Counted from the stretch's first letter, positions 1-5,398 are shown. The stretch: 5,398 bases of DNA from a bacterium (GCA_028820035.1 JAPPKI010000222.1:1-5398), one strand, 5' to 3'. Notes: generated by a model not told the origin, from the sequence alone. Numbers and translations: made by a program.

Positions 1-1366
1 GACCACAGCCTGGCTCAACGGCGCGCCGCTGGTGGTGCTGGGGGGCCGGGCCCCGGAGGCCCGCTGGGGGTCGGGCTCGCTCCAGGAACTCGACCACGTG
101 CCCATCCTGGCCCCGGTCACCAAGCGCTCGCTCACCGCGGGCGGCGGCGACGATCTGGCCACCGCCACCTATCGGGCCGTGCAAGCCGCCATGACCCCTC
201 ACCGGGGCCCGGTGTTCGTTGACTATCCCATGGACGTGATCTTCTCCGAGGGCTCTGGCACCGTGCCCGACGAGCCTATGCCGGTGGGCGAGGCCCCCGA
301 CCCCGACGGGGTGGCTGCGGTGGCCGACATGGTGGCTGCCGCCCGTCGTCCTGCGGTGCTGGTTGGCACAGACGTGTACTGGGACGGCGCCTGGGATGCG
401 CTGCGGGCCTGGGTGGAGGCCCAACGGCTGCCCGCCTTCGCCAACGGCCTGGGCCGGGGATGCCTGCCCGCCGACCACGAGCTGTTCTTCAGCCGCACCC
501 GGCGGATGCTGCGCTCCGATGCCGATCTGGTGATCGTGGCTGGCACTCCGCTCGACTTCCGGCTCTCGTTTGGCCGGTTTGGCGATGCCCAGGTGGTGCA
601 TCTCACCGACAGCGTCGAATCGGTGTCGGCCCACGCCCAGCCGGCGGCATCAGTGTCGGGCGATTTAGTCCAGATGCTGGGCGGGCTGGCCGACGGTCCC
701 GCGCCAGCCCACCCCGCTGAACGCGACCAGTGGGTAGCCCAACTGCGGGACACCGAGGACGCCGCTCGGGCCGAGGAGGAGGATCTGCTGACGGCGGCGG
801 CCGATCCCATCTTGCCCACCAGGGTGTACGGGGAATTGCGCCAGGTGCTGGATCGGGATGCGGTGGTGATTGGCGACGGGGGCGATTTCGTCTCCTACGC
901 CGGTCGATTCGTGGACTCCTACTTGCCCGGCCACTGGCTCGATCCCGGTCCGTACGGCTGTTTGGGAACCGGGATGGGCTACGCCATGGCCGCCCGAGTG
1001 GCTCACTCCGAGCGCCAAGTGGTGCTGCTGTTGGGCGACGGGGCGGCCGGGTTCTCGCTGATGGACGCCGATTCGCTGGTGCGCCACAACCTGCCGGTGG
1101 TCATCGTGGTGGGCAACAACGGCTGTTGGGGCTTGGAGAAGCATCCCATGCGCCAGATGTATGGCTACGACGTGGCCGCCGACCTCCAGGAGGGGTGCCG
1201 CTACGACCAGGTGGTGACCGCCTTGGGCGGGGCCGGGGAGACCGTGGAGCACCCCGACGACATCGCCCCCGCCCTCAAGCGGGCCCTCGATGCCGGGGTT
1301 CCCTACGTGGTGAACGTGATCTGCGATCCCGAACACGCCTACCCCCGCCGCTCCAACTTGGGCTGA
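1..1366 (+). CDS. ilvG: IlvG-like thiamine-diphosphate-dependent enzyme (acetolactate synthase family), 5' end missing
   Basis: The frame is open from base 2 to a TGA at 1364-1366, giving about 454 residues. The GTG at 32 is not the start, because family sequence continues upstream of it to the edge. Seen in order: the end of the N-terminal ThDP-binding domain (LVVLGGRAPEARWGSGSLQE, then PVFVDYPMD), a central Rossmann-like domain (about 300-700), and a C-terminal ThDP domain with GDG at 1034-1042 and NN at 1115-1120. That spacing, GDG-x24-NN, is the classical motif that holds Mg and ThDP diphosphate. The tail (GLEKHPM, YDVAADLQ, AYPRRSNLG) matches my recollection of mycobacterial IlvG (Rv1820), which is near 550 residues, so roughly 95-100 residues are missing, including the region of the catalytic Glu. 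The reaction expected from annotation is 2-acetolactate formation from pyruvate for branched-chain amino acid synthesis. That substrate is not proven: the usual acetolactate synthase segment after NN is absent (see findings). It could be another ThDP decarboxylase or lyase. The family is firm; the symbol is tentative. Confidence 0.88.
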   Translation, partial: TTAWLNGAPLVVLGGRAPEARWGSGSLQELDHVPILAPVTKRSLTAGGGDDLATATYRAVQAAMTPHRGPVFVDYPMDVIFSEGSGTVPDEPMPVGEAPDPDGVAAVADMVAAARRPAVLVGTDVYWDGAWDALRAWVEAQRLPAFANGLGRGCLPADHELFFSRTRRMLRSDADLVIVAGTPLDFRLSFGRFGDAQVVHLTDSVESVSAHAQPAASVSGDLVQMLGGLADGPAPAHPAERDQWVAQLRDTEDAARAEEEDLLTAAADPILPTRVYGELRQVLDRDAVVIGDGGDFVSYAGRFVDSYLPGHWLDPGPYGCLGTGMGYAMAARVAHSERQVVLLLGDGAAGFSLMDADSLVRHNLPVVIVVGNNGCWGLEKHPMRQMYGYDVAADLQEGCRYDQVVTALGGAGETVEHPDDIAPALKRALDAGVPYVVNVICDPEHAYPRRSNLG

Positions 1367-1411
1367 CGGCCCCTGCACCTCCGCTGCTCCAACCTCGGCT
1401 GACGGCCCCTG
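1341..1411 (+). repeat. In-frame tandem duplication of the ilvG-like C-terminus and stop codon
   Basis: Bases 1350-1375 and 1386-1411 match at 24 of 26 positions with an offset of 36 bp. Extended to 1341-1375 against 1377-1411 the match is 31 of 35. The offset is a multiple of three, so the second copy would also encode Ser-Asn-Leu-Gly followed by TGA (stop at 1400-1402) in the same frame as the gene. The real stop is the first TGA at 1364. The second copy therefore lies outside the protein unless the first stop is read through. It looks like an old small tandem duplication that has since diverged. Confidence 0.85.
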
Positions 1412-1435
1412 TTCCCGGTTCGGACGGGATGTCGG

Positions 1436-1441
1436 TAGGCT
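1436..1441 (+). promoter_or_regulatory. Possible -10 element for tldD
   Basis: TAGGCT fits the TANNNT pattern of actinobacterial housekeeping -10 boxes. The -35 side is weak: TTCCCG at 1412-1417, 18 bp upstream, is the only candidate. Transcription would begin near 1448, leaving a leader of about 20 nt that contains the ribosome binding site. This would let tldD be transcribed independently of the upstream gene. Read-through from the upstream gene is equally possible, since no terminator is visible between them. Confidence 0.35.
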
Positions 1442-1454
1442 ACGGCGTCGAGGC

Positions 1455-1462
1455 AAGGGAGA
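1455..1462 (+). promoter_or_regulatory. Ribosome binding site of tldD
   Basis: AAGGGAGA lies 4 bases before the GTG at 1467 and resembles the AAGGAGG consensus. It fixes the GTG as the start, and TldD-like sequence begins directly after it. Confidence 0.7.
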
Positions 1463-1466
1463 AGCT

Positions 1467-2858
1467 GTGATCGACGAGTCTGTTGTTTCTGGCACGCTGT
1501 CGGAAGCGCTGAAAACCGGGGGCGAATTCGCCGAGGTATTTGTGGAGGACCGGCGCTCTTCGTCGGCCCTGTTGGACGACGGCAAGGTAGAGGAGCTCAC
1601 CTCGGGCCGCACCCGGGGGGCGGGAATCCGTGTCGTGGTGGGGGACACCACCGGGTTCGCCCACACCTCCGATCTGAGCGAGGCCGGTTTGGCCAAAGCG
1701 GCCCGGGCCGCGGCTGCGGCCGCTCGAGGCGGCGGAGGCGGTCACCAAGTGGCAGCGCTGAGCCGGGTGGACGCCCCGGCACCCAACGAAGTCGAAGTGC
1801 TGCCCGAGACCGTGGCCAAGGCGACCAAGGTGGATCTCTTGGGCCGAGCCGACGAGGCCGCCCGAGGAGCCGGATCGGCCATCACCCAGGTGTCGGCCCG
1901 CTACGCCGACGGCCGTCGTCGCATCCTGGTGGCCAACAGCGATGGGCTGCTGGCCGGCGACGACCAGGTGCGCACCCGGTTCGCAGTATCGTGCGTGGCG
2001 GTGGGCGACACCGGCATGCAGACCGGCTTTGAGAGTGTGGGCCGTCCCATCGGCTTCGAGCTGTTCGACGAATACGAGGTGGACGCCTTGGCCCGCACCG
2101 CCGCCAATCGGGCGCTCACCAAGCTGGCCGCCCAGCCCGCCCCCAGCGGTTCGATGCCGGTGGTGATCGGCCCCGGCGGCGGTGGAGTGCTGTTCCACGA
2201 AGCCTGCGGACATGGACTAGAGGCCGACTTGGTGGCCAAGCAAGCCTCAGTGTTCCGCGACCGAGTGGGTGAGCAGGTGGCCCACCCCGAGGTCACCCTC
2301 ATCGACGACGGAACCATGGCCCGGGAGTGGGGCGCTTACGCCATCGACGACGAGGGCCGTCCGGCCCAGCGCAACGTGCTCATCGAAAACGGCGTGCTCA
2401 CCGACTACATGTGGGATCTGCTCCGGGCCCGCAAGGAGGGCCGGGAGAGCTCGGGCAACGGCCGTCGCCAGAGTTACCAGCACCTGCCCATGGTGCGGAT
2501 GACCAACACCTATCTGGCCAACGGCACCGAGGACCCCGCCGACATCATCGCGGCCACCGACCGTGGGGTGTATGTGGCCCACTTGGGGGGCGGCCAGGTG
2601 AACACCGCCACCGGCGACTTCGTATTCGGCATGAGCGAGGCCTATCTGATTGAAAACGGTGAGATCGGGCCCCCCATCCGGGAGGGCAACCTGATCGGCA
2701 ACGGTCCCGAGGTGCTGACCGGCATCGAGGCGCTGGGCAACGACTTCGCTATGGGATCGCCGGGCACCTGCGGCAAGGACGGCCAGGGCGTCCCGGTGGG
2801 CGACGGCACTCCCACGCTGCGGGTGGCGTCGATGACCATCGGCGGAACCGCGGCCTGA
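1467..2858 (+). CDS. tldD: TldD, metal-binding subunit of the TldD/TldE (PmbA) protease
   Basis: A complete protein of 463 residues, close to the usual length for TldD (about 480 in E. coli). The decisive motif is HEACGH at residues 244-249 (H244, E245, H249; bases 2196-2213), the HExxxH metal site that separates TldD from its partner TldE/PmbA, which lacks it. The C-terminus carries GTCGKDGQ with C435, at the position of the conserved Cys reported as a third metal ligand in E. coli TldD, followed by the family ending TLRVASMTIGG. The N-terminal part (about 1-220) has the family's mixed alpha/beta domain, including GAGIRVVVGDTTGFA at about 52-66. In E. coli the TldD/TldE heterodimer is a cytosolic peptidase that degrades unfolded peptides and matures microcin B17; it also affects CcdA stability and gyrase-inhibitor sensitivity. 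The start is the GTG behind the site at 1455-1462. The preceding gene ends 100 bp upstream on the same strand. No tldE follows: the next gene is convergent. All key residues are present, so the gene looks functional. Confidence 0.96.
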   Translation: MIDESVVSGTLSEALKTGGEFAEVFVEDRRSSSALLDDGKVEELTSGRTRGAGIRVVVGDTTGFAHTSDLSEAGLAKAARAAAAAARGGGGGHQVAALSRVDAPAPNEVEVLPETVAKATKVDLLGRADEAARGAGSAITQVSARYADGRRRILVANSDGLLAGDDQVRTRFAVSCVAVGDTGMQTGFESVGRPIGFELFDEYEVDALARTAANRALTKLAAQPAPSGSMPVVIGPGGGGVLFHEACGHGLEADLVAKQASVFRDRVGEQVAHPEVTLIDDGTMAREWGAYAIDDEGRPAQRNVLIENGVLTDYMWDLLRARKEGRESSGNGRRQSYQHLPMVRMTNTYLANGTEDPADIIAATDRGVYVAHLGGGQVNTATGDFVFGMSEAYLIENGEIGPPIREGNLIGNGPEVLTGIEALGNDFAMGSPGTCGKDGQGVPVGDGTPTLRVASMTIGGTAA

Positions 2859-2912
2859 GTGGAGGAGACCCAAACAGGGGGCGAACCCGCTCTAGGCAGG
2901 GCTTGAGACCGT
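2859..2912. other. Convergent gap between tldD and the Fn3-repeat gene
   Basis: These 54 bp separate the two stop codons. I see no strong hairpin followed by a T run on either strand. The best structures are a 3-bp GGG/CCC stem around TTCG on the minus strand, and an imperfect stem overlapping the Fn3 stop (2913-2927). Neither is convincing as an intrinsic terminator. Confidence 0.5.
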
Positions 2913-2925
2913 CTAGCGAGGGCTT
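2891..2925 (-). repeat. Short direct repeat covering the Fn3 gene stop codon
   Basis: Bases 2891-2904 and 2912-2925 match at 12 of 14 positions with an offset of 21 bp, which keeps frame. Read on the minus strand, each copy gives Ser-Pro-X followed by TAG: the true stop at 2913-2915 and a second TAG at 2892-2894. It resembles the stop-codon duplication after the ilvG-like gene, but it is short enough that chance is possible. Confidence 0.5.
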
Positions 2926-5327
2926 AGCGGAGGGGCAGAGGTTGGGCAGCTTGCGGTTTTCAGCGGTGTCCATTCGGTCCAGCCGCCGGCGGTGCGGGCC
3001 TTGGTCTGAGCCTGGTATTCGGTGCCGTGGGTGCCGTCGGCGATGATGGCCGTGTGCTTGCCGGAGTAGTGGGCGATCAGTGCTGTCTGCTGGGTGCCTC
3101 CTGGAAGTGTCTCCGGGCTGGTTATGGCCACCAGATACCTGTCGGCACCGACAGTAGCGTCCCAGGTCGCGCTGATGGTGGGCGGGCCTTTTTTATTCGC
3201 GGTGCAGGCGATGGTGAGGTTGCTCGGCGCCTCAGCCCGCGGCAGGCAGGGGCCTTGCCCGCCTGTTGAGCCGGCGCCGGTTGCTGTTCGATTCGGGGGT
3301 TTGAAGCCCTCGTGTTCGGCGTTGCTTCCGGCTGACCCGCCAGCCGACTCTTGGCCCAGGGTGGGGCTGGGCGGGGCAGCCGGGGTGCAGGCCCGGGCTG
3401 GGGTTTGAGGCGAAGCGGCGGTCGTTGAGCAGGGTTTGAAGGCTGCCAGGCTCTGCCATCCGCCTGCGTTGCCCGCTTGAACCCGCACATCGTAGGAGGT
3501 GCCTGCCTTGAGGCCGCCGAACACGAACTCTTGGGCGGTGGCGGGCAAGGCGACCCAGGTGTGGCCGAATCCCGCCCGGTAGCGGGTGGCTTCGGAAACG
3601 GAGTTCCATGTCAGGGTTATGGAGTCCATCGAAGCGCTGCAATTGAGACCCTTGGGCGCCGCTAGCGCGGTGGCGGGCAGTGTTCGACATGAGATCGCCC
3701 GTGTGCCGTCCCAGCTATCGTCGTCACCCGCCTGCAACCGGATGGAGTTGTAGTTTGTGTCTGCGGTCAACCCAGAGAGGGTTAGGGCGGTGTCGGTGGT
3801 TTGCGCCCAAGTCTGCCCCGAATCCTTCGAAACCCGGTAGCGGGTGGCGGCGTTCACGGGGTTCCACCTCAGGTCGAGGAAGCCAATTCCCGCGGTGCAT
3901 GTCGCTCCGATGGGCGCTTGCTTGAAGTCGGCAGGCAGCTCCACCTTCGGGCATTTCGTAGAGGCGGTGCCACCCCACGCCGCCGCGTTGCCCGCCTGCA
4001 CCTGCACGCTGTGGGCAGCCGTGGGAATCAGGTCGGGAAGGGTGTGCGAATCCAGAGCGTCGGTGGGTGCCCAAGTCGCACCCCCGTCGGACGAAATCCG
4101 GTATATGGAGGCGCCGGTAACCGCCCCCCAACGAAGAGAGGCGCCCGACGGCGAAGTTGTGCAAACCAGAGCGGTGGGCGCCCCCAGCGGTGCTGCAGGG
4201 GTGCTGCACATAGCGGTTGCCGCATCGCCGTATTTCGTGTTTGCGCCCACTGCCTTTCCGGCGCGCACCCTGAATGCATAGGAGGTGTCGGCGGTCAAGA
4301 CGGTGAACTTTTGTGATAGCCCTCCTGCCTCTACCGTGGACCACGGGAAGTCGGCCCTAGACGCCTGATAGGAGGTGGCACCGGCAACCTCCTTCCAAAA
4401 GAGCACGATTGCGGTGTCCGAAGCTTCGCACCCGAGGCCGGTCGGTGCGGGAAGGATCACGGTGCTGCAAACCGCAGACGGCAGCACCTCAACCCAATCT
4501 GCCCCCTGCTGCGGCCTCCACCACAGGCGCAGCGTGTAGGTCTCTCCGGGTGTCATCCCGTCGAAAACTGTGGATGTGATCGAAGCATCCAGTTTGCGGC
4601 CATCGGCGTAACTGTCACCGGTGGTCGCCCTCGCCGCGAACCACATGTCCACCCCTTCCTCCGCCGACCACTCCAGCGTCACGCTCTCGGTCGTCGCAGC
4701 ACCGCAAGCACCCGGGGCCGGGGAGACCGCTTCAGTGCGACATCTCTTGTGGGAATTGCCGCTCCATTCTTTATTGTTCCCAGCTCGAACATGGAAGGTG
4801 TATTCGGTATTCGGAGCAAGTTTGGTGAAAGTGGCAGATGTCCTGGTAGTTACTTTCCAAGGGTCGTTTGAAGGAGAAAATCCTGCTTCATACTTTGTCG
4901 CACCCGAAGAGGAGGCCCAAGTCAGAGTGATCGATTCAGTTGTGATTGCAGAGCAGGCAAGACCAGTTGGGGGCTTGAGAGGTGGTTCTGTCGTACACAT
5001 TTCCGAGGGCAAGACCTGAAACCAGGTGCCATTCGAGGAATACTTCCGCCACAGATAGAACTTGTAAGAAGTTTTCGGTTCGAGCCCTGTGAAGGTTGTT
5101 GAGGTGGTTGTGCCGCTGACGGCTCTTCCGTCGGTATAGGACGTCCCGGTAGCAGCGCGGGCCGCATACCACTGGTATACGGAAATTGAAGTTGCCTTGA
5201 CGTTCTCTTTCCAGTCAAGGGTGATACTATTAGAGGTTTCTCTACACTCCGGAGGAGCGGCTTTGGTGGAGCATGGACGACCGAACCCAGCTCCTTCTTT
5301 ACCGTTCTTCACCGACCTTATTGCCAT
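2913..5327 (-). CDS. Fibronectin type III repeat protein, interrupted at its 5' side
   Basis: The frame encodes 804 residues, ending at TAG 2913-2915. Seen: the tail of one Fn3 domain (1-21), seven tandem Fn3 domains (about 22-113, 114-198, 199-289, 290-376, 377-461, 462-549, 550-635), a Pro/Gly/Ser-rich linker (636-697) and a last Fn3 domain (698-796). Each full domain has the strand A/B signature C-x(8-10)-(I/V/A/L)-x-(L/F)-x-W or close variants, a central F-x-x-L-x-x-x-T-x-Y, and in most an (R/Q)AGNxxxW strand. Fn3 arrays typically act as spacers or binding modules in secreted or surface proteins, so an extracellular role is inferred. No signal peptide, catalytic domain, LPXTG motif or C-terminal membrane helix is visible here. 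The ATG at 5327 is the most upstream available start but is probably not the true one: it lies within a domain strand (TSYIMAIRS) and is preceded by ACCTCC, not a Shine-Dalgarno sequence. Eight codons upstream is an in-frame TAG. The gene may be a pseudogene or may carry a recent nonsense mutation. GC falls toward the 5' side. The specific function is unknown. Confidence 0.85.
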   Translation of the reverse strand: MAIRSVKNGKEGAGFGRPCSTKAAPPECRETSNSITLDWKENVKATSISVYQWYAARAATGTSYTDGRAVSGTTTSTTFTGLEPKTSYKFYLWRKYSSNGTWFQVLPSEMCTTEPPLKPPTGLACSAITTESITLTWASSSGATKYEAGFSPSNDPWKVTTRTSATFTKLAPNTEYTFHVRAGNNKEWSGNSHKRCRTEAVSPAPGACGAATTESVTLEWSAEEGVDMWFAARATTGDSYADGRKLDASITSTVFDGMTPGETYTLRLWWRPQQGADWVEVLPSAVCSTVILPAPTGLGCEASDTAIVLFWKEVAGATSYQASRADFPWSTVEAGGLSQKFTVLTADTSYAFRVRAGKAVGANTKYGDAATAMCSTPAAPLGAPTALVCTTSPSGASLRWGAVTGASIYRISSDGGATWAPTDALDSHTLPDLIPTAAHSVQVQAGNAAAWGGTASTKCPKVELPADFKQAPIGATCTAGIGFLDLRWNPVNAATRYRVSKDSGQTWAQTTDTALTLSGLTADTNYNSIRLQAGDDDSWDGTRAISCRTLPATALAAPKGLNCSASMDSITLTWNSVSEATRYRAGFGHTWVALPATAQEFVFGGLKAGTSYDVRVQAGNAGGWQSLAAFKPCSTTAASPQTPARACTPAAPPSPTLGQESAGGSAGSNAEHEGFKPPNRTATGAGSTGGQGPCLPRAEAPSNLTIACTANKKGPPTISATWDATVGADRYLVAITSPETLPGGTQQTALIAHYSGKHTAIIADGTHGTEYQAQTKARTAGGWTEWTPLKTASCPTSAPPLSPR
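3237..3422 (-). other. Low-complexity linker between Fn3 domains 7 and 8
   Basis: Residues 636-697 are rich in Pro, Gly, Ser and Ala (for example APPSPTLGQ and GAGSTGGQG) and have no Fn3 strand pattern. The linker has cysteines at 647 and 694. C647 is placed like the first Cys of a domain and C694 like the last Cys of one, so the linker occupies the slot of a domain. It is probably a flexible hinge or spacer. No remnant of an Fn3 domain appears in the other two minus frames. Confidence 0.6.
3807..3830 (-). other. Asp-box motif in Fn3 domain 6
   Basis: Residues 500-507 read SKDSGQTW, again an exact S-x-D-x-G-x-T-W match at the same place in the domain as in domain 5 (after RYRV). Domain 7 has only a shortened form, GHTW at 588-591, without the Asp. 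Confidence 0.6.
4071..4094 (-). other. Asp-box motif in Fn3 domain 5
   Basis: Residues 412-419 read SSDGGATW, an exact fit to the Asp-box pattern S-x-D-x-G-x-T-W. The motif lies directly after the strand C tyrosine (IYRI). In known proteins it forms a tight beta-hairpin, mostly in sialidase-type propellers but also in other folds. Confidence 0.6.
4461..5171 (-). repeat. Type-A Fn3 domain pair (domains 1 and 3), part of an A-B A-B duplication
   Basis: Residues 53-113 (4989-5171) and 229-289 (4461-4643) align without gaps at 28 of 61 identical positions, sharing AARAxTGxSYxDGR, TSTxFxG, LW and VLPS followed by CxT. They differ from the intervening domain 2 and from domain 4, which have the KYEAGF/SYQASR and VRAG pattern. 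The order A-B-A-B implies that a two-domain unit (22-198 and 199-376; 4734-5264 and 4200-4733) was duplicated. Confidence 0.7.
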
Positions 5328-5398
5328 GATGTAGGAGGTAAATGGGCTCTACGCGACGAAGCTGGGTCGTCGGGTTCGGATTTTTGTGACGGGTTGAT
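5328..5398 (-). pseudogene. Upstream continuation of the Fn3-repeat gene across an in-frame TAG
   Basis: Reading the frame of the minus-strand ORF upstream of 5327 gives ISO-frame Fn3-like sequence: PVTKIRTRRPSFVA, then TAG at 5349-5351, then SPFTSY joining the ATG codon region. Aligned to domain 2 (FTKLAPNTEY, residues 167-176), the F, P, T and Y coincide and the TAG occupies the conserved Leu position. TTG to TAG is a single base change. The same frame stays open from 5352 to the window edge. This supports a longer gene broken by one nonsense codon. The stretch is short, so the claim rests on the motif register rather than on length. Confidence 0.6.

Noticed and set aside
1360..1372. GGGC-TGACG-GCCC hairpin at the end of the ilvG-like gene as a terminator
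   Set aside because: The stem has only 4 bp and no T run follows. In the duplicated copy downstream the stem shrinks to 3 bp, so there is no sign that it is conserved.
665..2213. Long minus-strand frames of 343 codons (665-1696) and 257 codons (1440-2213)
   Set aside because: Both overlap strongly supported plus-strand genes, run across the gap between them, and have low-complexity His/Gly/Val-rich translations typical of antisense frames in high-GC DNA.
2876..2927. Small stems in the convergent gap (GGG-TTCG-CCC on the minus strand, and CTAaGC/GCTAG at the Fn3 stop) as a bidirectional terminator
   Set aside because: The stems are 3 and about 5 bp, one with a bulge, and neither is followed by a T run.
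3801..4316. Plus-strand open frame of 171 codons (and a 145-codon one at 3844-4281) inside the Fn3 gene
   Set aside because: The translations are Arg/Gly/Ala/Pro-rich with no recognisable domain. They are opposite-strand shadows of a convincing Fn3 coding frame.
5325..5327. ATG as the genuine start of a self-contained 804-residue protein
   Set aside because: It is preceded by pyrimidine-rich ACCTCCTACATC with no ribosome binding site, no signal peptide follows, and the first 21 residues are the second half of an Fn3 domain. A true start here would produce a broken domain.
3493..5339. Four perfect TAGGAGGT Shine-Dalgarno-like sites on the plus strand (3493-3500, 4279-4286, 4369-4376, 5332-5339)
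   Set aside because: They are the complement of ACC-TCC-TA(C/T), the Thr-Ser-Tyr codons that recur in the minus-strand Fn3 domains. No plus-strand gene with a family resemblance follows any of them.
5328..5398. A frameshift, rather than a stop codon, as the cause of the break upstream of 5327
   Set aside because: The alternative minus-strand frame (KSEPDDPASSRRAHLPP) has no Fn3 pattern, while the original frame matches the motif on both sides of the TAG.

Overview
The window looks like chromosomal DNA of a high-GC actinobacterium, probably from the Acidimicrobiia or a neighbouring lineage. This is inferred from three things: about 70% GC in the left half (42 of 60 bases in 2401-2460 by hand count), a GTG start behind a good ribosome binding site, and a first gene whose C-terminal half strongly resembles the mycobacterial IlvG type of thiamine-diphosphate (ThDP) enzyme. 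No RNA gene, CRISPR array, transposase or phage gene is visible.

Layout. (1) 1-1366, plus strand: the last ~455 codons of an IlvG-like ThDP enzyme, cut by the left edge. (2) 1367-1466: a 100-bp gap holding a diverged in-frame copy of the preceding gene's C-terminus and stop codon, a plausible -10 element and a ribosome binding site. (3) 1467-2858, plus strand: a complete tldD, the metal-binding subunit of the TldD/TldE protease. (4) 2859-2912: a 54-bp convergent gap with no strong terminator. (5) 2913-5398, minus strand: a large fibronectin type III (Fn3) repeat protein that fills the right half and runs off the right edge.

The first two genes are ordinary housekeeping or accessory metabolism and nothing ties them functionally to the Fn3 gene. 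The Fn3 gene is the most interesting part. Its longest open frame starts at an ATG (5327) that lies inside a beta-strand of an Fn3 domain and has no ribosome binding site. Eight codons upstream an in-frame TAG sits where the family has a conserved leucine, and domain-like sequence continues in the same frame to the window edge. The gene therefore appears to be interrupted by a nonsense codon rather than to begin here. All 19 cysteines of the 804-residue frame lie at domain boundaries. The first four full domains form a duplicated A-B A-B pair, two later domains carry Asp-box motifs, and base composition falls from about 70% GC at the C-terminal end to 43-52% at the N-terminal end.
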